A DNA stretch of 40,380 bases from Pirellulales bacterium (GCA_035499655.1 DATJYL010000140.1:1-40380); one strand, 5' to 3'; numbered from the stretch's first letter, positions 1 to 9,100 are shown. Made by a program: numbers and translations. Notes: generated from the letters alone by a model not told the origin.

Positions 1-1
1 G

Positions 2-112
2 CTGCAATTGCGCAAGCGGGCGACGTATCCGCTGGCCGGCAGCGATTCGAAAAGCGTGGTGCTGGAGATCAAGCTGGCACAAGACGCGGAAATCACCGCG
101 GAAGATGATTAA
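2..112 (+). CDS. C-terminal end of an unidentified protein (5' part outside the window)
   Basis: An open frame enters from the left edge and stops at TAA 110-112, giving 36 residues that end in the acidic tail AEDD. The last stretch alternates hydrophobic and charged residues (SVVLEIKLAQDAEI), as an edge beta strand would. No family can be named from so little sequence. It could be a shadow frame, but the absence of stops and sensible codon choice make a real gene end more likely. Confidence 0.45.
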   Translation: MQLRKRATYPLAGSDSKSVVLEIKLAQDAEITAEDD

Positions 113-433
113 CCTCGGCTGGTTTCCACGCTAGCAAACGTAGCGGTCGTAACGATTTGCTGGATTCTGCCGATTTTTCGGCCGATACAGCTATCAGAGG
201 GTGTCGGTAGCCGAGGAGGGCTCAGACCGACCCACGACCCATCGGACGCCATTGCTGGCAGTTCTTAAAGCCGTCGACGGCATCGGTCAGGCGTGATCGG
301 TGATTCTGTCGGTACTCGTCGCATTAATCGGGACGGCTTTGTGATAGCCGGTGATGTAAACCCAGCAGCGTGGTGGTTCCAGCCAGCGCCGCTGGTCGTG
401 GCGCGCCGTCCATTTGCAAAGGAATATAAAGTC
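113..433. other. Intergenic region upstream of the Cys-rich lipoprotein gene
   Basis: About 320 bases without a convincing gene. The frame that continues into the lipoprotein from 293 is open, but its first 47 codons do not read like protein and lack a ribosome site. A small inverted repeat, CCGATTTTTCGG, lies near 167-180. I see no clear promoter. Confidence 0.4.
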
Positions 434-808
434 ATGCGGAACATCTTGTTTGCCATGCTGGCTGCGTTTGTCGTTTCGGCCTCCAGCGGCTGCTGCGGAA
501 ATCATTGGTGGGGACATAAATGCGATAACTGTGGTTGCGGCTGCGATCAGGGGTGTGGATATTGCGGCCAGAATTGCGGCGCCTGCGGACCCGGCGGATG
601 TGCCGGCGGCGGTTGTGCTGCGTGTGGCTGTTTAGACCACAATTCCGCTTGCTCGCCAATTCCCGATTGCGCTACGAACCGAGCCAATGTCGATTCGCAA
701 TTAGGTGGTCCGGCCGGGCCGCCTGCGGCGCAGGTAACGTATCCGTACTACACCGTCCGCGGCCCGCGCGATTTCTTTGCCAATAATCCGCCGAGCATTG
801 GACCTTAA
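434..808 (+). CDS. Small Cys/Gly-rich lipoprotein
   Basis: A 124-aa exported protein of unknown role. The start at 434 is preferred over the longer frame from 293 because AAGGA lies about 10 bases upstream and the protein then begins with a signal peptide (MRNILFAMLAAFVV) leading to a lipobox-like SSGC, so the mature protein is probably lipid-anchored. Residues roughly 20-70 are extremely rich in Cys and Gly, in Cys-Gly-x and Cys-x-x-Cys spacing, suggesting disulfide knots or metal binding. The C-terminal 50 residues are Pro-rich and end near PPSIGP. Such short Cys/Gly lipoproteins are common in planctomycetes, but I know of no proven function. It converges on fabF, with a shared terminator between them. 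Confidence 0.7.
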   Translation: MRNILFAMLAAFVVSASSGCCGNHWWGHKCDNCGCGCDQGCGYCGQNCGACGPGGCAGGGCAACGCLDHNSACSPIPDCATNRANVDSQLGGPAGPPAAQVTYPYYTVRGPRDFFANNPPSIGP

Positions 809-814
809 GGACTT

Positions 815-849
815 GAATGACGAATGACAAAATCCGAATGACGAATGAA
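815..849. repeat. In-register heptamer repeat (GAATGAC)n
   Basis: GAATGAC occurs at 815, 822 and 836, and GAATGA(A) at 843. The slot at 829 holds the variant AAAATCC, so all units keep a strict 7-base register. It lies between the lipoprotein stop and the terminator hairpin. Similar GAATGAC strings recur between genes in Pirellulales genomes as far as I recall; the function is unknown. Confidence 0.7.
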
Positions 850-853
850 TGAA

Positions 854-885
854 ACAAGCCCACGGGTTGCAACCCGTGGGCTTGT
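854..885. terminator. Bidirectional rho-independent terminator
   Basis: A perfect 15-bp stem (ACAAGCCCACGGGTT paired with AACCCGTGGGCTTGT) with a GC linker is bordered by an A-rich stretch on the left and TTTT inside the right arm. It sits between the plus-strand lipoprotein and the minus-strand fabF, so it can end transcription from both sides. Confidence 0.85.
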
Positions 886-935
886 TTTGTTGACAACAAC
901 GTGTTGGAAATAGTATTCGATGGCGATGCTTTTGC

Positions 936-2219
936 TTATCCCTTGAAACGCCCGACGATGAGCGAGATGTTCTGCCCGCCGAAGCCGAAGCTGTTGCTCA
1001 AGGCCACGTCGCAGCGCGATTGCCGGGCGGCATTGGGAATGTAATCTAAATCGCACTCCGGATCGGGCGTGTCGTAATTGATGGTCGGCGGCAAAGCGTT
1101 GTCGCGGATGGCCATCAAACAAATCACCAACTCGGTGGCGCCTGCCGCGGCGATTAAATGACCCAGCATGCTTTTGGTGCTGGAAACCGGCACCTTGTAG
1201 GCGTGGTCGCCGAAAATGGTTTTGATGGCCAGCGTTTCGACCTTGTCGTTGACGTCGGTGCTGGTGCCGTGGGCGTTGATGTAATGCACGTCGGTGGGAT
1301 TCAGCCCGGCATCTTCCAAGGCCAGCCGAATGCAGCCGGCGCCGCCGCGTCCTTCGGGGTGGGTATCGGTAATGCGATAAGCGTCGGCGGTGGAGCCGTA
1401 ACCGAGCAACTCGCCGTAAATTTTTGCGCCGCGGGCTTTGGCGTGTTCGAGTTCCTCCACCAGGAGCATGGTGGACCCTTCGCCGAGCACAAACCCGTCG
1501 CGATCTTTATCGAACGGGCGAGAAGCCTTGGTGGGCGCATCGTTGCGGGTGGAAAGGGCGGTGAGCAGATTGAAGCCTGTCACGCCGAACGGATGGATCA
1601 TGCTGTGGGTGCCGCCGGAGAGCATGATTTCGGCCTCGCCCCGGCGGATGAGTTCCGCGGCCTCTCCCACGGCCTGGCTGCTGGCGGCGCACGCGGTTAG
1701 ACAGTTGGCGTTAGGACCTTGTGCGTTGAACATGGAGGCCAGATGCGCGGCGGGCATGTGCGGCTCCTGCTCCAATTCCGCCATGGGGTGGAGCGTTTCC
1801 AAACCCTCGCGGGTGAAGGCCGCCACATCAAGTTGTTCTCCCTCCAGCGCGTGCGCCATCATCCGCGTGAAGCTGGCAAAATCTTGCTGGCCTTCGCCGC
1901 TGCCCAAGTACACGCCGAAGCGGGTGGGATCGAACCGGCTGCCGTCCAATCCCGAATCTTGCATGGCTTGCTTGGCGGCGCCGGCGGCGAAGCGCGTGTG
2001 GCGACCGCGATATTTCCAACGCTCCGGGTCCTCGCCGGCATCGGCAATATCCCAATTTTTGACCTCGGCGGAAATTTTGGTGGGAAAATTGCTGGCGTCG
2101 AAATGCGTGGTGTAACCCACGCCCGATTCTCCCTTCAGCAGCCGCTGCCACATTTCGTCGACCGAATTGCCCAAGGGTGTGACGCAACCGACGCCGGTAA
2201 TGACGACACGACGCTTCAT
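936..2219 (-). CDS. fabF: 3-oxoacyl-[acyl-carrier-protein] synthase II (FabF/KAS II)
   Basis: This 427-aa condensing enzyme adds a malonyl-ACP-derived two-carbon unit to an acyl-ACP in the cytoplasm. It is full length for FabF. The thiolase-fold signatures are intact: catalytic Cys177 in TACAAS, His317 in NAHGTS, Lys349 in SSTKS and His354 in GHLIAAAG, plus the C-terminal glycine-rich FGFGG. The start at 2219 is supported by AAGGA about 8 bases upstream. It is the last gene of a minus-strand set with two FabZ-like dehydratases and an acyl carrier protein, 141 bases after the nearer dehydratase. The set has no reductase or malonyltransferase, so it is either a specialised lipid module or a partial fatty-acid cluster completed elsewhere. 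The KS family is certain; FabF as against another KAS II-like paralogue is probable. Confidence 0.92.
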   Translation of the reverse strand: MKRRVVITGVGCVTPLGNSVDEMWQRLLKGESGVGYTTHFDASNFPTKISAEVKNWDIADAGEDPERWKYRGRHTRFAAGAAKQAMQDSGLDGSRFDPTRFGVYLGSGEGQQDFASFTRMMAHALEGEQLDVAAFTREGLETLHPMAELEQEPHMPAAHLASMFNAQGPNANCLTACAASSQAVGEAAELIRRGEAEIMLSGGTHSMIHPFGVTGFNLLTALSTRNDAPTKASRPFDKDRDGFVLGEGSTMLLVEELEHAKARGAKIYGELLGYGSTADAYRITDTHPEGRGGAGCIRLALEDAGLNPTDVHYINAHGTSTDVNDKVETLAIKTIFGDHAYKVPVSSTKSMLGHLIAAAGATELVICLMAIRDNALPPTINYDTPDPECDLDYIPNAARQSRCDVALSNSFGFGGQNISLIVGRFKG

Positions 2220-2360
2220 AATAAAGTTCCTTATTCCACTGGCGGCGAAATTCCCGTCATGGCGAATGGCGCCGGATGACTTGAGCTGGGATGAATACTA
2301 GGCGGGCGAGGCTTTCTGGCAAAGATTGACGATGGGGGGAGAACTGGACTTCGTGGGGGA

Positions 2361-2918
2361 TTATTTCACGGCCGCGTTTTGGGCGCTTAAGAACGGATCG
2401 CTTTCGGCCATGTGAGGGTGAATTTGGAGTGGGTTTCCGGCGGCATCGCGCCCAACTTCGTACAGTTTCAGCAGCCGCAGCCAGGAAAACAAATCGTAGG
2501 GGATAAACAATTCCAGCTTTTCGCCACGGGGAGTGTTCTGCTCCAAGTGGGCGAAGAAAATTTCGGCTTCGGCCTGGAGTTGGCCGTTGACGTGGCTGGT
2601 GACGGTGGCCATGGCGCCGTCTTCCTTGATGTCCTGCAGGACGGCGTGATAAGTGAGCACATCGCCCGGGGACGCTTCGCCGTGAAAGAGGGCCTTGGAA
2701 ACTTTCGCCAAAATCACCTGCTTGGTGAAACCGCTATGTTCGCAGACCAATAAGCCGGCGGTTTGAGCCATGCCTTCCAAAACCAAGGTGTTGGGCATGA
2801 CCGAGGCGCCGGGAAAATGATCGTGCAGATGATCTTCCGAGAGGGACAGCGTTTTGATCGCCGTGGCGCTGTGGCCGCTGACAAACTCGGTGAAGCGATC
2901 GATCCAAAACCAACGCAT
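2361..2918 (-). CDS. FabZ-like 3-hydroxyacyl-ACP dehydratase (copy 1)
   Basis: A 185-aa hot-dog-fold protein expected to dehydrate 3-hydroxyacyl-ACP. The FabZ block is present: DHFPGASVMP with catalytic His34, followed by Glu48 in LVLEGMAQTAG. It is about 35 residues longer than typical FabZ (near 150), the extra lying at the C-terminus. The start at 2918 has TGAGGA about 9 bases upstream. It lies between the acyl carrier protein gene (94 bases upstream) and fabF. It is a distant paralogue of copy 2 (3479-4033); both keep the His/Glu pair at identical positions. VMPN replaces the usual VMPG and may reflect a different acyl group. It could instead be a thioesterase-like hot-dog protein, but the catalytic pair favours dehydration. 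Confidence 0.85.
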   Translation of the reverse strand: MRWFWIDRFTEFVSGHSATAIKTLSLSEDHLHDHFPGASVMPNTLVLEGMAQTAGLLVCEHSGFTKQVILAKVSKALFHGEASPGDVLTYHAVLQDIKEDGAMATVTSHVNGQLQAEAEIFFAHLEQNTPRGEKLELFIPYDLFSWLRLLKLYEVGRDAAGNPLQIHPHMAESDPFLSAQNAAVK

Positions 2919-3011
2919 GGCGGCGAAAATCCTCAGACAAGAATCAAAGCACGGCCACCGTATGCTTGCGGCTTAGCGGCCATTCATCCCTAAACAACGC
3001 GCCGATTCCGA

Positions 3012-3398
3012 TTACGGCAGTTTACTTTGCACGTAGTTGACTAAATCTTGCACAGTGAGCAGGTTTCCGAAGTTGGTGACGCGCGGGTCGGCCTCGAATT
3101 TTGTCAGGTCGACAAATGGCATGCGTTTTTTCAACTGCTCAATGCCCTCGGGCGTGACCTTGCCTTCGCGAATGTATTGCGCATTGCTGAGAATATCTTC
3201 GGGGAACAACTCGCCGCGTGGGATTTTGATGTTAAATGTTTTTTCCAGACGAAACACGATGTCGAGAAAATCGATGGATTCGGCTCCTAAATCGCCGACC
3301 ATGGTGGCCTCGGGCGTCACTTCATCGTCGTCGACACCCAGCGCGTCGACCAAACAGTTGCGAACTTTCTCGAACACTTCGGCTTGCTGTACAGGCAT
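3012..3398 (-). CDS. Acyl carrier protein with C-terminal extension
   Basis: A 128-aa carrier protein for acyl chains. Residues 5-85 form the ACP domain; the phosphopantetheine site is Ser41 in DLGAESIDFLD, and the acidic helix that docks partner enzymes follows. Ordinary AcpP is about 78 residues. The extra segment, with a TPEGI stretch and a terminal LTVQDLVNYVQSKLP helix, looks like an enlarged or embellished C-terminal half. Long ACPs of this type next to FabZ and FabF genes are, to my knowledge, frequent in planctomycetes. The start at 3398 is supported by GGGAGG about 10 bases upstream. It lies 80 bases downstream of FabZ-like copy 2 and is probably co-transcribed with the whole module, so it is the likely carrier for the two dehydratases and the synthase. 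Confidence 0.9.
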   Translation of the reverse strand: MPVQQAEVFEKVRNCLVDALGVDDDEVTPEATMVGDLGAESIDFLDIVFRLEKTFNIKIPRGELFPEDILSNAQYIREGKVTPEGIEQLKKRMPFVDLTKFEADPRVTNFGNLLTVQDLVNYVQSKLP

Positions 3399-3478
3399 GG
3401 ATTAAAACCTCCCAGTGCGATCACAAAATAATTGAATTGCGGTATGGTTGTTGGTTGGCAAAGTGGATGTGTGCGCGA

Positions 3479-4033
3479 TTATTGAATTACCGCCGGATTG
3501 AGGGGCACCGGCGAGATCACGGCATGGCTGCCATTTGCCGACGGAACTCCAGGCGAGGTTTCCATGGGCCGATATAAAATGTCGAACTGCTTTCGCATTT
3601 GGCGGATTACGTGGGCATCGGCACTGGCGCGAACCGGATTGCCGTCTGCCAGGTTGAATTGGGCCATCACCAACCGAGCGCCGACATTCACTTTTCCATC
3701 GACGGAGCCTTGCACTTTTAGTTTGGTCTGCTGCGGCGTGGCGCCAATAATTTCTGCCTTTACGGTCAGGGTTTGTCCGGGCTCGACGAAATCGGCATAT
3801 TTAACGTTTCGTGCTTCACGCAGCACGACCATACTATGTTGAAAATTTTCGGTGGCGCGAATCAGCCAGGCCGAGGCTTGCGTGAGTGCTTCCAGCATAA
3901 ACACGCCGGGCATAACAGGAAACTGCGGAAAATGGTCGGCCAGGTAGTCTTCGGCCAGGGCCAATCCTTTGATTGCCGTAATGCTTTCGCCGGGCTTCAG
4001 TTCGACAATGCGGTCCAGTAACTTAAAACGCAT
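3479..4033 (-). CDS. FabZ-like 3-hydroxyacyl-ACP dehydratase (copy 2)
   Basis: A 184-aa hot-dog-fold protein, first gene of the fab-like module. The motif DHFPQFPVMPG carries catalytic His34, and Glu48 sits in FMLEALTQASAW, matching FabZ closely. The frame is open to 4243, but the start is set at 4033 (MRFKLLDRIVEL) because family similarity begins there and the upstream residues do not look like protein. No strong Shine-Dalgarno sequence is seen at either start. The C-terminal 35 residues are Pro-rich, beyond the usual FabZ length. Two dehydratases side by side suggest substrates of different length or saturation, or formation of a heteromer; both ideas are inference. Confidence 0.85.
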   Translation of the reverse strand: MRFKLLDRIVELKPGESITAIKGLALAEDYLADHFPQFPVMPGVFMLEALTQASAWLIRATENFQHSMVVLREARNVKYADFVEPGQTLTVKAEIIGATPQQTKLKVQGSVDGKVNVGARLVMAQFNLADGNPVRASADAHVIRQMRKQFDILYRPMETSPGVPSANGSHAVISPVPLNPAVIQ

Positions 4034-4543
4034 AACAACCGTCTGCGTAACACGCGACGGGTAGATAATGATCTGGGGGAACCACGAACCAGTCAGTATA
4101 CGCGCTAGGGAATCGCTCCACAACCGCGTGCCGGTGCTGAAAATTGCTCGGAAGTGAGCTCGTGCCACGATCTTCGGAAAAAGCCGTAAACTTTTACAGT
4201 GTAAGGTTTCAGCGTCTGGACTGCCCATTTGAAATCGCGCCAAATGTGCGACTCAATCATTATCGGCAATCAAGGGTCGAGTGACGCCGAGTTCGGTTGT
4301 GACAGCGGATTAAACCCACTCTTTCTGTCAGTTTGGCAGCGTGTTACTGATAAGGCCTTCGATTGGCCGAAATTTGCCCATGCGTAACCATCTTACCAGC
4401 AAGCATTTAGAACGAGTCCGATCGTTGAATGGTTGGGCACGGACTTTGCTTATTGGGCTGCTGGGTGTGCCGCTTCTCAAGTTTCGAACGTCTAGATTAA
4501 AACTTCATTTACATAGAGACCCGTTCAACGGAGGAAACAAATC
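4034..4543. other. Divergent intergenic region (fab-like module / Hsp20 operon)
   Basis: About 510 bases without a convincing gene; promoters for both transcription units should lie here. I found no CIRCE element (TTAGCACTC-N9-GAGTGCTAA) and no clean sigma-32 promoter. The Hsp20 side ends in a strong GGAGG at 4530-4534. Confidence 0.5.
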
Positions 4544-4993
4544 ATGGTCATGCGAGGCAACGTCACTGTATACCCGCTTCAGCAATTGCGCGACGAGGTC
4601 GATCGTCTGTTCACTAACGTCATTACGCACCCGACGGTGAGCAGTGCGGCTCGGTTGGTAACGGGCCGGGGATTTCCCGCGGTAAACGTTTGGGAAGACA
4701 GCGACAACTTATTTGTCGAAGCGGAAGTGCCGGGCGTGAAGCCCGAGCAACTTGATGTCACCGTGGTTGGCAATGAGCTAACGATCAAAGGCCAGCGCCC
4801 CGAGGAGCAACAAGGCGATGCGGCGTTTCATCGGCGCGAACGTGGGCAAGGCGCTTTCACGCGCATCGTGCGGCTGTCGAGCGAAGTCAATGCGGACAAC
4901 GTGCATGCTGAGCTGAACGACGGCGTACTGTTGCTTACGCTGCCCAAGGCCGAAGCCGCCAAGCCACGGAAGATTAAAGTGAAAACCGAGTAA
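4544..4993 (+). CDS. Hsp20/alpha-crystallin small heat-shock protein (copy 1)
   Basis: A 149-aa ATP-independent chaperone expected to form oligomers that hold unfolding proteins in the cytoplasm. After a roughly 40-residue N-terminal arm, the alpha-crystallin domain spans about 45-140 (FPAVNVWEDSDNLFVEAEVPGV, shown here only to its first 20 residues in the family sense: a VNVWEDSD opening and an AEVPGV strand). It ends with GVLLLTLPK and the C-terminal IKV of the I-x-I/V anchor. The start at 4544 is fixed by GGAGG 9 bases upstream. It is the first of three Hsp20 genes spaced about 80 bases apart on the same strand, probably one heat-responsive operon. Confidence 0.93.
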   Translation: MVMRGNVTVYPLQQLRDEVDRLFTNVITHPTVSSAARLVTGRGFPAVNVWEDSDNLFVEAEVPGVKPEQLDVTVVGNELTIKGQRPEEQQGDAAFHRRERGQGAFTRIVRLSSEVNADNVHAELNDGVLLLTLPKAEAAKPRKIKVKTE

Positions 4994-5076
4994 GATGAGT
5001 CGTCTTCGAAAATCGAATGAAACTCACAATTGAAAATTAAAATCATTGAGAGACCCTACAAACAGGAGGCTGAATC

Positions 5077-5481
5077 ATGTCTGTTGAAACCACCATCAAT
5101 CAGGAACCTGGCGCCGCCGAAGTATTGCCACCGGAACACACCCGGGGCGGGCCGTATTATCGTCCGAATGTCGACATTTTTGAGTTGCCCGATCAACTCG
5201 TGGTATTGGCCGATGTACCGGGCGCCAAAAAAGACCAGATCGACGTGCGATTTGAGGACGGTTCGTTGAGCATTCACGCCCACGTGAACGAGCGGCAGGA
5301 ATCGCAAGGGCCGTATGTGCGGCAAGAATATGGGGTGGGAGATTTTTATCGGACGTTCCGCGTGAGCGAGCAGATAGACGCTTCGCGGATTTCCGCGGAA
5401 TACGCGTCGGGGGTATTGACGCTGCACTTGCCGAAAGTGGAAGCGGTAAAACCACGCAAAATTAAGGTGGCGGCGAAGTAA
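5077..5481 (+). CDS. Hsp20/alpha-crystallin small heat-shock protein (copy 2)
   Basis: A 134-aa small heat-shock protein, second in the tandem set. The crystallin domain runs from about residue 28 (RPNVDIFELPDQ) through LADVPGAKKDQI and GVLTLHLPK. The tail KPRKIKV matches copy 1, so these two are the closest pair. The start at 5077 has CAGGAGG about 8 bases upstream. It differs from its neighbours in having a very short N-terminal arm with few hydrophobic residues. Because that arm often sets oligomer size and client choice, this copy may act as a partner subunit; that is inference. Confidence 0.92.
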   Translation: MSVETTINQEPGAAEVLPPEHTRGGPYYRPNVDIFELPDQLVVLADVPGAKKDQIDVRFEDGSLSIHAHVNERQESQGPYVRQEYGVGDFYRTFRVSEQIDASRISAEYASGVLTLHLPKVEAVKPRKIKVAAK

Positions 5482-5555
5482 TTGTTGAACCACGGAGAAT
5501 TGGGGCAGGCGATGCTTGGGCCGATTCGTCATTCCAAAATGGAGGAGGAAAAGCC

Positions 5556-6062
5556 ATGAACCTTGTGCCTTGGAAAAACAAATCGGGAGAAACGCCGGAG
5601 GGGCGGCTGTCGCCGCTTATGGAATTTCGCTCGGAAGTGAACCGCTTGTTCGATTCTTTCCTGCGCGAGCCGTTCGATTCGCTCAGCGAATCGGTGGCCT
5701 CCTGGGGCCGTTGGGCGCCGGCGCTGGATGTTTCGGAAAGCGATACCGCCGTTACCGTGCGGGCGGAAGTGCCAGGAGTGGATCCGAAAGAAATCGAGAT
5801 TACGGTCACTGGCGACCGGCTGACCATTTCCGGCGAGAAGAAAGAAACGGTGGAGAAAAAAGATCGCGATGTGTTCCACCGCGAAAGCCGCTACGGCAGC
5901 TTTAGCCGCACGTTGCAATTGCCCGCCAGCGTTGATCCGCAGCACGTGACCGCCGAGCATGCCAACGGCGTGCTAACCATTACGCTGCAGAAAACGCCGG
6001 CCGCCACGGCAAAGAAAATTGTGGTGAAAAGCCACAGCGACAAGCAGCACGCGAAAAGTTAG
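5556..6062 (+). CDS. Hsp20/alpha-crystallin small heat-shock protein (copy 3)
   Basis: A 168-aa small heat-shock protein ending the three-gene set. It resembles the widespread bacterial class A form: an N-terminal arm with SEVNRLFDSFLREPFD, then the crystallin domain with PALDVSESDTAVTVRAEVPG, the HRESRYGSFSRTLQLP block and GVLTITLQK. The C-terminus is Lys-rich with IVV as the anchor motif. The start at 5556 follows GGAGGAGG about 8 bases upstream, the strongest ribosome site of the three. The stop at 6060-6062 is followed at once by inverted repeats, consistent with the end of the transcript. Confidence 0.95.
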   Translation: MNLVPWKNKSGETPEGRLSPLMEFRSEVNRLFDSFLREPFDSLSESVASWGRWAPALDVSESDTAVTVRAEVPGVDPKEIEITVTGDRLTISGEKKETVEKKDRDVFHRESRYGSFSRTLQLPASVDPQHVTAEHANGVLTITLQKTPAATAKKIVVKSHSDKQHAKS

Positions 6063-6138
6063 ACCGAAGTACGATTCGGTATTGCGTGTTCAAAATGGCC
6101 GGACGGCCACGCCGTACGGTCCGGATGCTGTGAGTATC
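6063..6138. repeat. Inverted repeats between convergent genes
   Basis: Directly after the third Hsp20 stop, ACCGAA (6063-6068) pairs with TTCGGT (6075-6080), and CCGGAC (6099-6104) pairs with GTCCGG (6119-6124). A GGAT/ATCC pair follows, within 6123-6138. There is no T run, so a factor-dependent terminator or a dispersed palindromic repeat is more likely than a classical intrinsic terminator. Confidence 0.45.
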
Positions 6139-6189
6139 CGGCTACTTTCGGCATGTTCGTGCGAAATCCTCTGAGCGTTCAATCGGTAA

Positions 6190-9100
6190 TCAACGGTTGT
6201 TGTTCTGTCCGTTATTATTGTTGCCGTTGCCGCCGAAGCCGTTATTGTTGTTTCCGCCGGGGCCATTGCGACCGTTATTCCAACGGTTACGGCGATCTTG
6301 ATCGTTGCCATTCTGATTGGCGTTGGCGGCGTTTCGCTTGGCGGCTTCCGGATCGGCCACGTTTTTCAGCGCGTCTTTAATCAGCGGATCGTCCAGCGCG
6401 CCGCCGACGCTAATCACGCGCACGACCGGCTCGACGGGCTTGGTGGAATCGTCGAGCTTGTGAATCATGCCGATCACGTCGGTCAGTAGGAATTGCGGGG
6501 CGGATACGACCAGGGAATTTGACGTGGGGTCCACTCCCACCGACAGCAATCCCTTGAACCGCGGAACGCCGTTCGTGGTGTCTTGCCGGTTGCCCATGTC
6601 GTAAAAGCTGTAAAAGGGCCGCTGCTGCTGTTGCTGCTGCGGATTCCCCGTGGCGGCCAGGGCTTTATCGTTGGGGCTGAGCAAATCGCGGTAGACTTCT
6701 TTGATAATGTCGCTGACCGCTTGCGCTTTGGCGTATTTAACGGCCACGATTTGGGTGCGGCGGATCGATTGCGAATCGGGCGGCTCCTCGCGGTCGTACA
6801 ATTCAATCAGCGATTTAATTTCCGCCAATTGGTCGTCGTCGGCCCCTTGCACCAAAATCGAATTCGTCACCGGATCGGGGGTGAAGCGGAGCGGCTCGCG
6901 CTTCGACAGGCGGTTGCGATCTTCCTTCTTCTCCTGCGGCTGTTCGTCGAAGAAATAATAGACCGAGAAGTTATCGCGTTGTTTTTGTGCCTCTTCGGAG
7001 AACACGGTTTCCAGCAGGCTGGCCACGTCCTTGGCGTAGGTGTGCTTGAGCATGAAAACATGGTAGCGTGAATCGGCGGGGGAGAGTTCGTCCACGAGTT
7101 TCATGAACTGATCGAGCGCGGCCGGATCGCGCGAGGTGACAATCAAACCCTGCGGGCCACGGGTGATGGAAATTGCGGGCGACGCCGAAGACGATGCGAA
7201 GGGCGATCCGGAGGCAGCGTTTCCCGCAGGCGTGTTGTCCGCCGTGCGACGATCGTCCGGCGGCATTCGCAGCGGTGAGCGATCCGCGTTGGAATCAGCC
7301 CCATCGACATCGTTGGCCGCCACGGTATTGATGGTCGCCGGTTGGGCGGTTTTCTCCACCGCCGTCTCCAATTTCTCCGCTGCGGTAGCCGGCTGTGGTA
7401 AACGTAGCAGCTGTTCTTCCGGTGAGTTGTCAATCGAAACGCTGAATGCCGGACCGCCGGATGGCAGCCTTAAAGGAATGATGGCCGTGGCCGAGGGGGA
7501 CGCATGTGCGGGCTGTTTTTTTTCCTGCTTTTCACTTTTATGTTCTGAATCTGAGTTTTCCGAATCCGACTGGCCGTGCGCGCGTTCTGAGGTGTGGCTC
7601 TTGTCGCTCGATGCGCCGTTTTTGTCGGGCGTGTCGTCGGTCGAACTGCCTTTACTGCCGTCGCGGTTGCGGGAGCTGTCGGAATCTTTCGGGTCATCAA
7701 CATTTAACTGTAGCGGCGTCGGGCTGAGCGAAGGCCATACGCGCTGGAGCTGATCTAACAACCGGCTGGTATCGCGGCCGGGTTCACTGTGGATGACCCG
7801 CATGTTGTCGCCCTGCGTGTTGCCGAAGGGGTCTTCGCCCAGTTTGATGAGCAGGGCGCGAATTTCCTCCAGTTCGATGTCGTTGACTCGCAGCAGAAGG
7901 CGGTTGTGCTTGGTATCGGCCTCGACCTGAAAGCCGCCGTCTTTGGATTGCTCCGGCGCTCGGTAATCGCCGAAGACATAGCGCGGCCGGGTGGCGTCTT
8001 TGTTGGGGCCGCGCATCAAAAACTCGATGGAGCCGGCCACGTAATCGGCATCCAGCTTGCGAAGCTGGACCACTTCAAACCGCCGCGCGCTGCCATCCAG
8101 TTTTTCGATGAGCGCGCGCACGGTAACGTGATCGACCAGCGGACCGCTGACGATGATGGCGTGGTTTACGTTGTCGACTTCCAACCGCGTGGACGGATCG
8201 AGATTGCCCAGGTCTTTCAGCACGCTGACGATGGGCGCGGGATCGGCCGCCACCAGGCGATACATTTGCACGCGCTGCACGGCGGCCAGCGGCGAAACGC
8301 CGGCGGTGGGCACGTCGAGCAACTGCACTGCCTGCTCGATCACGGCCAGCTTGTCCGGCGTGGCCAGCGCCATAATGCTGTTTTCGCGGCGGTTAATGGT
8401 CAGATAAATTTTTTCTTCCTGTTGCTGCTGCCGCGGCTTTTTATCGCCGCCGTTTTGCTGCTGGGCTTGCTGCTGCATTTGCTGCATCATCTGCTGCATT
8501 TGCTGCATCTGGTCGTTATTGTTGCCGCCGCCGCCGGGTGTTTTTTCCGGCGGAATTCCCAGCAATTGCTTGAGCGTGGCCAGCACGTCGTCGGCCCGGG
8601 CGTTGTGCAGCTGGAATTCGCGCAGTTGATGCTCTTTGCCGCTTTCGCCTTGCTCGGCGCCGACCACTTCGCGAACCCGGCGCAACGTGCCGGCGGTGTC
8701 GAGAATATCCAAGCGATTGGTGGTTTTCAGGGCGCTAATGTGCTCTTTGCCGACGGGGCTGAGCAGCGGCTTCAATTCTTCCACCATCGGCTCCGCTTGC
8801 AATCGATCTAAATTGAAAAAGATTCGCACCAATTCGAACGTGCCGCGGCCGTCCAACTCCGACGGGAGCACCACCGGGACCAGGCTGACGTCCAAATGCT
8901 TTAAGTCCGAGACAATCAACACTTCGCCGTTGCGCAGCAGCGTGAAGCCCTTAGTGAGCAAAATGGAATTGATTAAATCGCGGGCCTCGGCCACGGTGTA
9001 TTTGCGGCGCGTCGCCAGATCGAGGTAGCCGCCGGGCACCTCCTCCCAATCGAGGCTCATGTGCGAAATGTCGGCCAGCCATTCCAGCACCGCTTGCCAC

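Noticed and set aside
293-433. Upstream extension of the Cys-rich lipoprotein
   Set aside because: The extra 47 residues would precede the signal peptide, and no ribosome site is seen at 293, whereas AAGGA precedes 434.
4250-4543. CIRCE element, sigma-32 promoter or RNA thermometer for the Hsp20 genes
   Set aside because: No TTAGCACTC inverted repeat and no clean promoter were found, and the only hairpin touching the ribosome site has a three-base-pair stem.
6210-6290. Short repeats suggesting a CRISPR or minisatellite at the end of the secretin-like gene
   Set aside because: They are Asn and Gly codon runs of the protein tail, without uniform repeat-spacer spacing.
7136-8811. Long plus-strand frames (205 and 340 codons) opposite the secretin-like gene
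   Set aside because: They are antisense shadows of a GC-rich gene with clear domains on the minus strand; they have no ribosome sites and no recognisable motifs.
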